A stretch of 48,629 nt of DNA. It comes from Nitrosotalea sp. Its GTDB lineage: Archaea > Thermoproteota > Nitrososphaeria > Nitrososphaerales > Nitrosopumilaceae. How positions within the stretch are numbered: position 1 is the stretch's first letter; each line of letters starts with the position of its first letter. The position numbers and the translations under genes are program-made. This document shows, one piece after another, positions 1-8,695 of this stretch. The notes under the pieces were generated by a model. The model was not told the origin of the DNA and did not search any database. It was given only the letters and a program-made list of their open reading frames with translations. Location of the stretch: contig JANWLA010000048.1 of NCBI GenBank assembly GCA_025451075.1, forward strand, positions 1 to 48,629. The letters run 5' to 3'.

Positions 1-1
1 A

Positions 2-85
2 ATGACTTACACTCCAGGCCAACCAGTACCTCTACACAAGAACGGTATATTCGTAAAAGGCTGGGCAGAAGACGCCGCACTATAA
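2..85 (+). CDS. C-terminal end of an unidentified protein (partial)
   Basis: An open frame enters from the left edge and stops at TAA 83-85. The visible part has 27 residues and ends in GWAEDAAL. It is probably the tail of a gene on the plus strand, because the facing gene ends only about 25 bases away and the space between holds a T-rich stretch suited to convergent termination. I do not recognise the family from so short a piece. The Met at position 2 may be internal. Confidence 0.45.
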   Translation: MTYTPGQPVPLHKNGIFVKGWAEDAAL

Positions 86-109
86 AAGCGGAATCTATCT
101 TCTTTTTTA

Positions 110-1624
110 TTATTTTTTCATATTGAAGAATTTGATCTTTGTTTTCATTCCCTTGGAATGGAACTTTAAGAATTCATCATTTGTGGAATAAATGTTCTTG
201 AATTTATTATTCTTGAGAAAGATATTCCATGTTTTGGCAAATTCGGGAAACTCGTCTTGATTATAATCAGTGTTGGATATCACATAGTGAGCGGCAGGAT
301 AAATGTCTGATAGTTCCAATGGAATAATTCCAAGATATGGGTTGTATTGACAAAACTGTATGTCATCTAGTTTGGCAGAAAATTTCTTTTTTAGGCTGTT
401 GTACTCTGATGAAGTGTAAAATGGTCTTATGCTTCCATCTGGTATGATTACTAGTGTTTTCTTCTTTGTTCTAAATTTGCGTACAAGCGAATGGAATCTC
501 CAAAGTTCTGGTCTGAACTGATCCTCTTTAGAAAAGAGAAAGACTGCATTTTCCTTGTATCGTGGAGTGGTCTCTGCGAAAAATGCTGTATTTTTGGTAA
601 AAATAGATATACTTTCAAATAACTTGGGATGTGATCTTGCCTTTCTTATGGTATACTCCCATAACCGCCCTTCATGAATTGCTTCTTTAACTCGGTCCAC
701 TTCGGCCTTTATGGCATACAGGTTATGAAGCGCTATCTTGTTGGTTCTGTCTTCTTTATCCAATGATAGCATCTCCTTTGGTTTTAGTTTGGTACAGACT
801 TCGCAATTGCAGGAAAAATAAGCCACCTCAGAAAGATGTGCAGTGCCATCTTCCATAATGTATCTGTCATGTTTTGCATATAGCATGTATGATGCCGAAT
901 CAAACGTATCACAACCAAGAGCTACTGCAAGAGGTATGGTAAGTGGATGACCAGCTCCAAACAAATGTAGTGGGACAGAATCAGGAATGTTCTTCTTTGC
1001 TGTTATTATCATTTTGGCAAGAAGTCTGTATTCATATGACTCCATGAACTCAACTGGACTGCCCAACGCTAGCATCTGAAAACCTGAATCAAGCAGTGCT
1101 CTTGTTGATTTTTTTACAAGATCCGAATGCTCGCTTCCCTGTATTGGCCCAACCCATATCTGACCGTTGTCGTCTCTTGCATCAAGTGTCTCCTTTGAGA
1201 CTTTGAGTGTATGTTGTACGTATTCTATTGCTTTCTTTTTTGACAGGCCAAGTCCTGTTGGACGGTCCAAAGGAATTGCAATATCTGTTTTTATTCCCTT
1301 TTCAAAATCTGCAATTTTTTTGTAATCTACATCAATGTCTCCATATTCAAGGACCTGGTATCCACCAGAGTCTGTCATGATTGCTCCATCATAATCAATT
1401 ATCTTGTGAATGCCTTGCTTTATTGCCTCGTCACCATATCTCTTCAGTGTGATGTATGCATTTGTTATGACCAGATCAAATCCCATCTCTCTTAATTTTC
1501 TAGCAGGAATTTTTTGTTTGACTGGATGAATCACAGGAACAAATGCAGGCGTCTCAATTTTGCCATGGTTTGTGTGAAGTATTCCTATCCTTCCAGCAAG
1601 ATCTGATTTTTTTATCTCAAACAT
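110..1624 (-). CDS. tgtA: tRNA-guanine(15) transglycosylase (archaeosine pathway)
   Basis: Exchanges guanine 15 of tRNA for the archaeosine precursor preQ0. The catalytic TIM-barrel is clear: TDSGGYQ with Asp85, a second acidic site in FDSASY (Asp242), and a zinc site made of Cys272, Cys274, Cys277 and His300. The protein has 504 residues, shorter than the roughly 580 of classical archaeal TGT. The region after about residue 360 looks like the C1-type domain, and I see no C-terminal PUA domain. The C-terminus is lysine-rich. The gene faces the partial gene at the left edge and is transcribed away from the Fap7-like gene's start side, 34 bases downstream of that gene's stop. The family call is firm; the loss of PUA is by inspection only. 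Confidence 0.93.
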   Translation of the reverse strand: MFEIKKSDLAGRIGILHTNHGKIETPAFVPVIHPVKQKIPARKLREMGFDLVITNAYITLKRYGDEAIKQGIHKIIDYDGAIMTDSGGYQVLEYGDIDVDYKKIADFEKGIKTDIAIPLDRPTGLGLSKKKAIEYVQHTLKVSKETLDARDDNGQIWVGPIQGSEHSDLVKKSTRALLDSGFQMLALGSPVEFMESYEYRLLAKMIITAKKNIPDSVPLHLFGAGHPLTIPLAVALGCDTFDSASYMLYAKHDRYIMEDGTAHLSEVAYFSCNCEVCTKLKPKEMLSLDKEDRTNKIALHNLYAIKAEVDRVKEAIHEGRLWEYTIRKARSHPKLFESISIFTKNTAFFAETTPRYKENAVFLFSKEDQFRPELWRFHSLVRKFRTKKKTLVIIPDGSIRPFYTSSEYNSLKKKFSAKLDDIQFCQYNPYLGIIPLELSDIYPAAHYVISNTDYNQDEFPEFAKTWNIFLKNNKFKNIYSTNDEFLKFHSKGMKTKIKFFNMKK

Positions 1625-1658
1625 TTTACATTATATCCTAGTATGACGTAATTTGAAT

Positions 1659-2210
1659 CTAGTATGGAAAGAATTTTTGCATGTCCCCTTTTTTGAGAAC
1701 CAGTTGCAGCCAATCTATCTTGTCCTCATTCGTTCTAGTTCCTTTGAAAACTGATTCTACTTTCTTTGCAGTGGCAGAAATTGATCTAGTACTTGTATCA
1801 ATCTGAAATGTCTTTTTCTGGCCAAATTGATGCACTGCATCGTAATATGTTATACCCAGTATCTCACTGCCAAGATTTTCAAGCGACTTTTTTCTAGCAT
1901 ATTTTCTTTTCTTGTATATTGATTGGAGTTTGTACGGGCTTTTTCTTAACACCACTGATACTTCCACATTTTTTGGCGATACAACATATGGAGCAAGGTG
2001 TCCCACCAGTATGGAATCCTTTAATGTTTTTTTATCTATTATTTTCTTGATCTTACTGACATCTACATCAAGAATTCCGTTATTTTTCTTGAATAATCCT
2101 TGGTCAATTGCAATTCTGCTGATATCGATTACTTTCAGATCGAGTTTTTTTGAAATCAATTTTGCTATGGTATGCTTACCTGTTCCGGGATTTCCAGTTA
2201 TTACTTTCAA
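1659..2210 (-). CDS. Fap7/hCINAP-type adenylate kinase-like NTPase
   Basis: A 183-residue P-loop protein with the Walker A motif GNPGTGKHT at residues 6-14. The small AMP-kinase-like architecture fits the archaeal Fap7 family, an NMP kinase/ATPase that assists late small-subunit rRNA maturation with uS11. The rest of the family signature (NMP-binding segment, lid) is only moderately clear. The C-terminal third is lysine-rich and I cannot assign it. It is probably cotranscribed with tgtA downstream (34-base gap) and is divergent from the Obg-like GTPase starting at 2283, so the two share about 70 bases of promoter space. It could instead be a generic AAA_18/adenylate kinase-like protein. Confidence 0.75.
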   Translation of the reverse strand: MKVITGNPGTGKHTIAKLISKKLDLKVIDISRIAIDQGLFKKNNGILDVDVSKIKKIIDKKTLKDSILVGHLAPYVVSPKNVEVSVVLRKSPYKLQSIYKKRKYARKKSLENLGSEILGITYYDAVHQFGQKKTFQIDTSTRSISATAKKVESVFKGTRTNEDKIDWLQLVLKKGDMQKFFPY

Positions 2211-2282
2211 TAAATGTCATAAAATGGATTGAAATTAAACACTTTTGGAATACTAATAAGAGCATACGCCAGACTCTTTTGC

Positions 2283-3476
2283 ATGCAAATTGGTCTGCTA
2301 GGGAAAACCAATGTGGGCAAGTCGACATTTTTTTCAGCCGCTACTCAAACAACTGCTCAAATTGGCAATTACCCATTTACAACTATTGAGCCAAATATGG
2401 GAATTGCTTATGTAAAAACTGATTGTGCATGCAAGCATTTTGCCATACCGCACACTCATCCAATGTGCGTTAATGGAACTAGGTATGTTGCAATCAAGTT
2501 AATTGATGTTGCAGGTCTTGTACCAGGCGCTCACGAAGGTAAAGGGCTTGGTAATAAATTTCTGGATGATGCCAGAACATCTGAGGTTTTAATTCATGTA
2601 GTAGATGCTTCAGGTTCTACTGATATACAGGGCCAATCGGTTCCACCAGGAACTCATGATCCACTAGAAGATGTCAAATTCGTTGAGGAAGAATTTGATC
2701 AATGGATGAAACAGATACTCCAAAGAGAATGGCAAAAACTATCTAGAGAATTAGAAAGTAAAAGTGGCAAGGTAATACAGGCTATTGCACAAAGATTTAG
2801 TGGACTTGGGATAGATGAGTATGATGTGGAATCTGTAATACACAGCTTGAATTTGCAGTCAAAAAAACCTCATGATTGGAGTGAAGATGATCTTGTTTTG
2901 TTTGTTAAAACACTCAGAAAACGCACAAAGCCTATCGTAATAGCTGCAAACAAATCCGATCTTTGTCATGATCTTGGTATATTGGGTGAGTTAAAAAAAA
3001 CACATCCCACAATTGCATGCAGTGCAGAAACAGAACTCCTTCTCAGAAAAGCAGCAAAGAGCGGAATCATAGAGTATCTGCCAGGAGAAAAATCCTTTAA
3101 GATAAAAAATGGCATAAATCTAAACCCTCAACAACAAAAGGCACTTGAGTTGGCAGAAAAAGTTGTATCAAAACTTGGTGGAACTGGAGTTCAACAGACT
3201 CTAGATCATGCATGTTTTGATCTTTTAAAACTAATTACAGTATTTCCAGTAGAAGATGAAACAAAATTATCTAACAAAAACGGAGAAGTACTGCCTGACG
3301 CAAAACTCTTACGTCTGGGTTCTACTGCACGAGACTTGGCAAAATCCATACACCAGGATCTTGCAAATGGATTTCTTTTTGCAATTGATGCCAAGACAAA
3401 ACAAAGAATAGGTGCAGAACATCCGCTCAAAAACGGTGATGTCTTGAAAATTGTATCAACTCTGAGTAGGGGATAA
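2283..3476 (+). CDS. Obg-family GTPase/ATPase, YchF/Ygr210-like
   Basis: A 397-residue translation-associated P-loop NTPase. The sequence shows G1 GKTNVGKST (residues 7-15), G3 DVAGLVPGAHEGKGLGN, the G4-type AANKSD and a C-terminal TGS-like segment (about 330-397, ending in LKNGDVLKIVS). A cysteine/histidine-rich insert (CACKHF...HPMC) after the switch region is typical of the archaeal/fungal Ygr210 subgroup. I start at ATG 2283 because the P-loop then sits near the N-terminus as in the family; an upstream in-frame ATG at 2229 would add 18 residues without similarity to it. One base separates its stop from kae1, so the two are surely one transcript. Confidence 0.88.
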   Translation: MQIGLLGKTNVGKSTFFSAATQTTAQIGNYPFTTIEPNMGIAYVKTDCACKHFAIPHTHPMCVNGTRYVAIKLIDVAGLVPGAHEGKGLGNKFLDDARTSEVLIHVVDASGSTDIQGQSVPPGTHDPLEDVKFVEEEFDQWMKQILQREWQKLSRELESKSGKVIQAIAQRFSGLGIDEYDVESVIHSLNLQSKKPHDWSEDDLVLFVKTLRKRTKPIVIAANKSDLCHDLGILGELKKTHPTIACSAETELLLRKAAKSGIIEYLPGEKSFKIKNGINLNPQQQKALELAEKVVSKLGGTGVQQTLDHACFDLLKLITVFPVEDETKLSNKNGEVLPDAKLLRLGSTARDLAKSIHQDLANGFLFAIDAKTKQRIGAEHPLKNGDVLKIVSTLSRG

Positions 3477-3477
3477 A

Positions 3478-4461
3478 ATGCTTAGTCTTGGGATTGAAAG
3501 TACTGCTCATACATTTTCTTGCGCAATAGTGGAAAAAAAAGGAAAACAAGGAAAAATTCTCTCTGATGTTAGAAGAATCTACAGGCCTCCAGAGGGGGAG
3601 GGAATCCATCCACGGGAAGCATCACGCCACCACGCAGAACACTCCCCAGAGGTTCTTTCAGAATGTCTCAGAAAAGCTAATGTGAAAATTGACGATCTTG
3701 ACATTATATCCTATGCAGCAGGTCCAGGTCTTGGACCCTGTTTGAGAATTGGGGCAGTTGTAGCTAGGTCTCTGGCTTCATACTATGACATTCCGATATA
3801 TCCCGTAAATCATGCATTAGGTCATATCGAACTTGGAAAAATGTTGACTGGTGCAAAAGATCCACTCGTATTACTTGTGTCAGGAGGTCACACAATGATT
3901 TTGGCATTTCTCTCAAAGAAATGGCGAGTCTTTGGTGAAACACTGGACATTACTGTAGGTCAATTGCTGGATCAAATTGGACGCCATGCAGGATTTGCAT
4001 CACCCTGTGGTCCAAAAATAGAAGAACTTGCGTCACAATCAACAGAGTATGTACCATTACCTTATGTTGTAAAGGGAAACGATGTATCATTTTCAGGTCT
4101 CTTGTCAGCAACAAAAAGAATAATCCCAAAGGGAATTGAATCCACGTGTTTTTCACTGCAAGAAACCGCATTCTCAATGATGGGCGAAGCCACCGAAAGA
4201 GCTCTTGCATTCACGGGAAAAAAAGAACTCTTGATTGTAGGCGGGGTTGCTGCAAACAAGAGATTGTCTGACATACTCTCAAGTATATGTAAAAGACACA
4301 ACTGCAAGTTTTTTGTAGCGCCAAAGGAGTATGCTGGAGATTGCGGTTCTCAAATATCTTGGATTGGGTTGTTGGAATCTTCAACTAGACCAGGAGTAAA
4401 TTTTGAAGATACTTTTGTAAAACAATCATGGAGACTTGATACTGTTGAGGTTCTCTATTAA
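3478..4461 (+). CDS. kae1: tRNA threonylcarbamoyladenosine synthase subunit Kae1 (KEOPS)
   Basis: Catalytic subunit of KEOPS, transferring the threonylcarbamoyl group to A37 of ANN-decoding tRNAs. The 327-residue ASKHA fold opens with GIESTAHTFS and has the metal-binding HHAEHSP motif (residues 51-58), SGGHT, the FSGLLSATK segment and GGVAANKRL near residue 250. The length is normal for stand-alone Kae1, and the kinase partner is a separate gene (bud32 at 4869) rather than fused as in some euryarchaea. It starts one base after the GTPase stop. Its stop overlaps the stop of the convergent gene at 4458-4461: both use the same TTAA. Confidence 0.95.
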   Translation: MLSLGIESTAHTFSCAIVEKKGKQGKILSDVRRIYRPPEGEGIHPREASRHHAEHSPEVLSECLRKANVKIDDLDIISYAAGPGLGPCLRIGAVVARSLASYYDIPIYPVNHALGHIELGKMLTGAKDPLVLLVSGGHTMILAFLSKKWRVFGETLDITVGQLLDQIGRHAGFASPCGPKIEELASQSTEYVPLPYVVKGNDVSFSGLLSATKRIIPKGIESTCFSLQETAFSMMGEATERALAFTGKKELLIVGGVAANKRLSDILSSICKRHNCKFFVAPKEYAGDCGSQISWIGLLESSTRPGVNFEDTFVKQSWRLDTVEVLY

Positions 4462-4781
4462 GGAGAATATTTGGAAATAGCTTCTTTTACGTCTTTTTCC
4501 CATTTGCCTGTATTGTATACTCCAAACTTGTAGGTTTTTTCAGCTTCATCTGACTTTATCTTTATTCTGATTTTTTTAATTATCCTGCCTTCTTTTGCCA
4601 CTTCTGTTATCTGATTAAGATTAGCTTCTAGAGCTGTTTTTCCAAATTTCTTTGAAAAATCAATTATTCTTCCTTCTGTCTTGTCAAAAGCAATTCTCTT
4701 ATTTGTTAGTGTAAGAATGCCAGGACCTAGAGAGTCTTCCGAACAATCTTCTTGTGTTATTCGCTTCTCATCTGGTTCCAT
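4458..4781 (-). CDS. Small PH/GRAM-like domain protein, function unknown
   Basis: A 107-residue soluble protein without signal peptide or membrane segment. The segment GILTLTNKRIAF followed by alternating beta strands and a terminal helix (KWEKDVKEAISKY) resembles bacterial PH or GRAM-like domains. The stop codon is shared base for base with the convergent kae1 stop. It sits between kae1 and bud32 but on the opposite strand, interrupting what would be a KEOPS operon. The role is unknown and the fold assignment is by pattern only. Confidence 0.65.
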   Translation of the reverse strand: MEPDEKRITQEDCSEDSLGPGILTLTNKRIAFDKTEGRIIDFSKKFGKTALEANLNQITEVAKEGRIIKKIRIKIKSDEAEKTYKFGVYNTGKWEKDVKEAISKYSP

Positions 4782-4868
4782 GTCGATTTTCTTACATCCT
4801 GCGTTATAATTGTATATTGTTTTAAAAAAAACTAATTTTACGAAACAGACATGATTGTAACTTAAAAT

Positions 4869-5513
4869 ATGTTTGACTCTCTTGGTTTTTTATTGAAACT
4901 TGTCAAAAAGGGAGCAGAAGCAGATATCTATGCTACATCATGGAATGGACAAGATTCTATTTTAAAAATCCGAAAAAAGAAAGATTACAGAGTTGATTCT
5001 CTTGATACTAGGATACGAACTCTAAGAACTATCCGGGAAGCAAAAATGATCTCAGAGGCCAAAACTTTTGGAGTGCTTACACCGCTTGTTTATTTTGTAG
5101 ATGAAAAAAAATGTGAAATATATCTCCAGCTCATAAAAGGAAAGCTAGTTCGAGATCTTCCTGTAAAACAAATTGTAAAAACATGCAAGGAAATAGGAAA
5201 AATGGTGGCAATCCTTCATAGAAATGGTATCATGCATGGAGACCTGACCACCTCTAACTTTATTCTCTCTCAAAAAGGATTGGTTATACTTGACTTTGGG
5301 CTTTCACAAAAAACTGGTGCAATTGACGATTATGCAATAGACCTTCGTTTATTCAAGGAGGTTCTAAACAGTGCACATGCTCAAATTGTAGATGACGCTT
5401 GGGCTTTGTTCGTACGAGGGTATCAAAGTATATTGGGAAAAACTCTCACAGAAAAAATCATCGATCAGGTTTTAGTGATAGAAAAAAGAGGAAGGTATGC
5501 AAATGTCGTATGA
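4869..5513 (+). CDS. bud32: KEOPS kinase/ATPase subunit Bud32
   Basis: A 214-residue minimal RIO/piD261-type kinase. Visible motifs are KKGAEADIY (glycine-loop equivalent, residues 13-21), Lys33, the catalytic HGDLTTSN with Asp125 and Asn130, DFGLS with Asp142, and the family's basic C-terminal RGRY tail. It stimulates Kae1 by ATP hydrolysis in KEOPS. An AT-rich promoter region lies in the 87-base gap upstream. The end overlaps the start of rdgB by 17 bases, a translational coupling seen repeatedly in archaea. Confidence 0.94.
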   Translation: MFDSLGFLLKLVKKGAEADIYATSWNGQDSILKIRKKKDYRVDSLDTRIRTLRTIREAKMISEAKTFGVLTPLVYFVDEKKCEIYLQLIKGKLVRDLPVKQIVKTCKEIGKMVAILHRNGIMHGDLTTSNFILSQKGLVILDFGLSQKTGAIDDYAIDLRLFKEVLNSAHAQIVDDAWALFVRGYQSILGKTLTEKIIDQVLVIEKRGRYANVV

Positions 5514-6066
5514 TATATTTTTTGCAAGCTCAAACAAAAACAAGTTCGAAGAAGCAAAAAACATCACCTCGAAATTTGGTCTACAACTGAAATTTTTAAA
5601 GTCTGACCTACAAGAAATCCAAGCCGATACATTGGAAGAGATTGCAAGGCACAAAGCCATTCAGGCATTTTCAATCCATTCAAGGCCTGTGATTGTGGAA
5701 GATGCTGGACTTTTCATAAAATCGTTAAATGGTTTTCCAGGACCGTATTCGTCATTTGTGTTTGATACTATTGGCAACAAGGGAATACTACGACTTGTAT
5801 CTGTAAAACGAAATGCCATATTCCGATCAATTATTGCATATTGCCAGGGATATGACGATGTGCACTTTTTTAGCGCAGATGTAGATGGAATGATATCAAA
5901 AAAAGAACAGGGCAGAAAATGGGGCTTTGATCCCATCTTTATTCCATCTGGAAAAAATAAATCATACTCTCAACTTGTAGAAAAAAATCAAATCTCGCAT
6001 CGATATTTAGCACTGAAAAAATTTGCTAATTGGTATCTGAATAAGAAGAGATCCAGCGGTCTGTGA
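5497..6066 (+). CDS. rdgB: XTP/dITP pyrophosphatase (Ham1/RdgB)
   Basis: House-cleaning nucleotidase that hydrolyses inosine and xanthosine triphosphates. The 189-residue protein has the family signatures ASSNKNKFEEAKNI, VEDAGLFIKSLNGFPGPYSS and WGFDPIFIPSG. Two in-frame starts (5497 and 5503) lie inside the end of bud32; a purine-rich GAGGAAGG just upstream favours 5497. Its 3' end overlaps the convergent taw1 gene by 41 bases, so the last residues (LNKKRSSGL) are encoded antisense to the taw1 C-terminus. Confidence 0.92.
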   Translation: MQMSYDIFFASSNKNKFEEAKNITSKFGLQLKFLKSDLQEIQADTLEEIARHKAIQAFSIHSRPVIVEDAGLFIKSLNGFPGPYSSFVFDTIGNKGILRLVSVKRNAIFRSIIAYCQGYDDVHFFSADVDGMISKKEQGRKWGFDPIFIPSGKNKSYSQLVEKNQISHRYLALKKFANWYLNKKRSSGL

Positions 6067-7054
6067 ATCGTTGCTGATTCTGAAGAGCGACAATTCTTGA
6101 CATGTCGCTTTCATCCATAATGGAATAGATCCCACTCTGTTTTACAAGTTCATTTGCAAAATGCCTTATCTCTGACATGTCTAGTGAATTTGAGTACTCT
6201 AACCTATTAGTTGATCTGCCCACGTGCATGTACGATTTTATTTCTATAAAATGCGCATCAGCACGTTTTATCATCTCTGCATATTTTGGAATTAATTTTT
6301 CATCAGCATTATAGTCCTTGATTAAAGTAAAGCGTAGTACAGTTCTTGTATCTAGTTTTGCAAGTAGTTCAAGGCTTGTATTCCATCTCTCCCATGCGTC
6401 TTTGTATTTTGGTCTATTCACTAGGGTAAATATTTCAGGGTCTGGAGCATTTGTTGAAAGATATAACTGTGTAGGCAATGCATCTTCATCACTTAGCCTC
6501 TGCAGCATCTCAGGTTCTTGACCGTTAGTTACAAGAAAAATTGATTTTGTATTCTGCAAGTTCTTTAGATATTTTATAAGATCTGGTAATTGTGGATACA
6601 TCGTAGGTTCGCCTGATAATGAAATTGCATAATGGCTTGGAAGTAATGACTCATCAAGTTTTTCTTTATTGCTTTTTGGATCTCCATAATGTCCCATGAT
6701 TAACTTTCTTCTCTCTACCATCAAGTTAGACATGATTACTTCTGGAGGTGCAACCTTGTCTGCTGGCATCTTCAAAGCACTGTAAAACTCCATTGGCCTC
6801 CAACAATATACACATCTATTTTCACAAAACATGCCTGCTGGTGAAAATTCCATGCATCTGTGAGTTGAAATGCCATAGAACTTGTGTTTGTAACACTGGC
6901 CACCATCCTTGAATGATTTCTTTGTCCAATGGCATAATTCTACGGTTGCATGATCTGAAATTCCATACTTTGCCTTTTTTAATTGATTTAGAATCATAGG
7001 TTTGATCTGGATAAATTCATTTTCAACTTCAACCGTCTCTCCAGAACAACTCAT
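6026..7054 (-). CDS. taw1: 4-demethylwyosine synthase (Taw1/TYW1)
   Basis: Radical SAM enzyme that forms the tricyclic base of wyosine at G37 of tRNA-Phe. The radical SAM cluster motif is CENRCVYC (Cys77, Cys81, Cys84). Three further cysteines at 41, 54 and 67 have the 13/13 spacing of the second iron-sulfur cluster in archaeal TYW1. SLSGEPTMYP and NGQEPEML are typical family blocks. Its 342 residues fit the flavodoxin-less archaeal form. An internal Met20 could be the true start. It lies downstream of a 42-residue membrane protein gene on the same strand. Confidence 0.94.
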   Translation of the reverse strand: MSCSGETVEVENEFIQIKPMILNQLKKAKYGISDHATVELCHWTKKSFKDGGQCYKHKFYGISTHRCMEFSPAGMFCENRCVYCWRPMEFYSALKMPADKVAPPEVIMSNLMVERRKLIMGHYGDPKSNKEKLDESLLPSHYAISLSGEPTMYPQLPDLIKYLKNLQNTKSIFLVTNGQEPEMLQRLSDEDALPTQLYLSTNAPDPEIFTLVNRPKYKDAWERWNTSLELLAKLDTRTVLRFTLIKDYNADEKLIPKYAEMIKRADAHFIEIKSYMHVGRSTNRLEYSNSLDMSEIRHFANELVKQSGIYSIMDESDMSRIVALQNQQRFTDRWISSYSDTN

Positions 7055-7094
7055 GACTAGATTTTTGTGCTGGTTTTAATTAAATCTAGGTAAT

Positions 7095-7223
7095 CTATTT
7101 CAAAAATGGTACACATGGAGCATTTTCCATTGGAACACAGAGTACTGTACCTAGATACAGCATGGCGTAAAAGACTACTCCTGCTGCTAACCCCATGGAG
7201 ACCCACCACATTCTCAACTTCAT
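7095..7223 (-). CDS. 42-residue single-span membrane protein
   Basis: A short frame from ATG 7223 to TAG 7095 encodes MKLRMWWVSMGLAAGVVFYA followed by a hydrophobic stretch and a cysteine/proline-rich tail (LCVPMENAPCVP). It has one clear transmembrane helix (about residues 6-27) and two cysteines outside it. It lies 40 bases upstream of taw1 in the same direction, so it may be cotranscribed. Codon-level plausibility and the membrane profile support a real gene; I do not recognise the family. Confidence 0.6.
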   Translation of the reverse strand: MKLRMWWVSMGLAAGVVFYAMLYLGTVLCVPMENAPCVPFLK

Positions 7224-7360
7224 ATTTGCGATTAGTTTTTTTGTTGCTAATAAACCTAACCTAGATTTTCAGAAAATAATTGATAAAAATGTCATAACCT
7301 GATCTGTAATTCTTGTTTTAGAACCACACTTGTATTGGATTTGGTTTACCCACAAAACTA

Positions 7361-7369
7361 TCTTATATG
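7361..7369 (+). promoter_or_regulatory. TATA box of the alcohol dehydrogenase gene
   Basis: CTTATATGA lies about 25 bases before ATG 7390, the distance expected between an archaeal TATA box and a transcription start, which suggests a leaderless mRNA. This supports a start at 7384 or 7390 rather than 7330. Confidence 0.55.
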
Positions 7370-7389
7370 ACGTATTGATACCCATGAGC

Positions 7390-8442
7390 ATGAATGCTGC
7401 ACGAATAATAAAAGTAAAAGAACCACTGGAAATTCAGTCTCTTGAAACTCCAAAACCTCGAGGTTCACAAGTTCTCATTAAAGTCGAGTCAGCTGGTGTG
7501 TGTCATAGTGATATACATCTCTGGGATGGTGGATATGAGGGTCCTGCAGGCTCATTCATGAAGACAACTGATAGGGGTGTAAAATATCCATTAACTCCTG
7601 GACATGAGGTAGCCGGAGTAGTAGAAAGTATGGGTGAAGAAGTAGAAGGATTTGTAAAAAATGAAAAAGTTTTGGTATTTCCTTGGATAGGCGAAGGTCT
7701 CTGTCCAGCTTGCAGGGTAGGTGAAGAAAATCTTTGCGACAAGCCAAGGTCTTTAGGTGTATACAATGATGGAGGCTATGCAGAATATGTTCTTGTTCCA
7801 AGTTACAAATATTTGGCAAAAATAAATGACATGGACACTGATATTTGTGCTCCATTGTCTTGTTCTGCTCTTACTGCTTATGGTGCAATTAAGACTGCCA
7901 CGCTAAATCCAAATGATAATGTAGTAATTGTAGGTGCAGGAGGACTTGGCTTGATGGGTATACAATTGGCCAAAGCAATCAGTGGTGCAAGAATAATCTC
8001 ATTGGATGTCAATGATGATAAATTAAAAGTGGCAAAACAAAGTGGTGCAGATTTTACCATAAATTCTGTAAAAGAAGATCCTGTAAAAACTATAATGGAA
8101 TTAACAGGTAATTTAGGTGCAGATGCTGTGATTGACTTTGTCAATGCCACAAAATCTGTAGAGACTGATATGCAAATACTCAGACGTAGAGCGCGAGTTG
8201 TACTTGTAGGTCTGTTTGGCGGTTCTTTACAATTAAATCTTGTAACTATGCCTACTCGTGCATACAAGATCATGGGTTCGTACACAGGTTCTATGACCGA
8301 TATGATTGAGCTAATTTCTCTTGCTAGTAGAGGAATAATAAAACCAATGATCTCAAATAGATTCAAGCTCAATCAAGCAACCGAAGCATTAACAATGCTA
8401 AAAGAGGGAAAAATAATCGGTAGAGGAATAATCAACCCATAA
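7390..8442 (+). CDS. Zinc-dependent medium-chain alcohol dehydrogenase
   Basis: A 350-residue MDR-family NAD(P)-dependent dehydrogenase. The catalytic zinc site is GVCHSDIHLWDGG plus GHEVAG. The structural-zinc lobe shows only part of the usual four cysteines (CPACRVGEENLC). The Rossmann motif is VIVGAGGLGLMG. Overall it resembles the Sulfolobus-type tetrameric ADH. The substrate cannot be read from sequence; in this phylum such enzymes are candidates for semialdehyde or acryloyl-CoA reduction in the 3-hydroxypropionate/4-hydroxybutyrate cycle, which is speculation here. The start was chosen from the N-terminal pattern MNAARI and the TATA spacing. It is monocistronic and the last core gene before the tRNA-His island. 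Confidence 0.88.
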   Translation: MNAARIIKVKEPLEIQSLETPKPRGSQVLIKVESAGVCHSDIHLWDGGYEGPAGSFMKTTDRGVKYPLTPGHEVAGVVESMGEEVEGFVKNEKVLVFPWIGEGLCPACRVGEENLCDKPRSLGVYNDGGYAEYVLVPSYKYLAKINDMDTDICAPLSCSALTAYGAIKTATLNPNDNVVIVGAGGLGLMGIQLAKAISGARIISLDVNDDKLKVAKQSGADFTINSVKEDPVKTIMELTGNLGADAVIDFVNATKSVETDMQILRRRARVVLVGLFGGSLQLNLVTMPTRAYKIMGSYTGSMTDMIELISLASRGIIKPMISNRFKLNQATEALTMLKEGKIIGRGIINP

Positions 8443-8550
8443 AATATTTCCTGATTATCACAAAAAACAAGTTTCAAATGGTTCTAAAAGTTGGTATATC
8501 TGCCTAGTTGAGTTAAGATTAATACTGGACTGGAAAGATTTTCCTTATGT

Positions 8551-8623
8551 GGCCCTTGTAGTACAGTGGCGAGTATAGGGGACTGTGGATCCCCGGACAG
8601 GGGTTCGATTCCCCTCAAGGGCC
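8551..8623 (+). tRNA. tRNA-His (GTG)
   Basis: The cloverleaf folds by eye. The acceptor is GCCCTTG/CAAGGGC (8552-8558 with 8616-8622), preceded by the His-specific G-1 at 8551 facing C73 at 8623. The anticodon stem is GGGGA/TCCCC with anticodon GTG at 8585-8587, and the T arm is GGGG-TTCGATT-CCCC. There is no intron and no encoded CCA. The 3' end is the sequence repeated five more times in the next 29 kb, so this gene looks like an integration target. Confidence 0.97.
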
Positions 8624-8643
8624 CTCTTATCTTATTCCGAGAC

Positions 8644-8695
8644 CCCATTCACGAAAAACGGGAATTTTTCTTTTCTCTTTTAATTTTCAGGAGAG
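8644..8695 (+). terminator. Terminator behind tRNA-His
   Basis: TTCACG-AAAAA-CGGGAA can form a short hairpin with one mismatch, followed by TTTTTCTTTTCTCTTTTAATTTT. Thirty bases from 8644 recur exactly at 32652, again about 20 bases behind a copy of the tRNA-His 3' end. Confidence 0.6.

Noticed and set aside
7500-8372. Long antisense frames within the alcohol dehydrogenase gene
   Set aside because: They are by-products of the dehydrogenase codon pattern; the sense frame has all family motifs.
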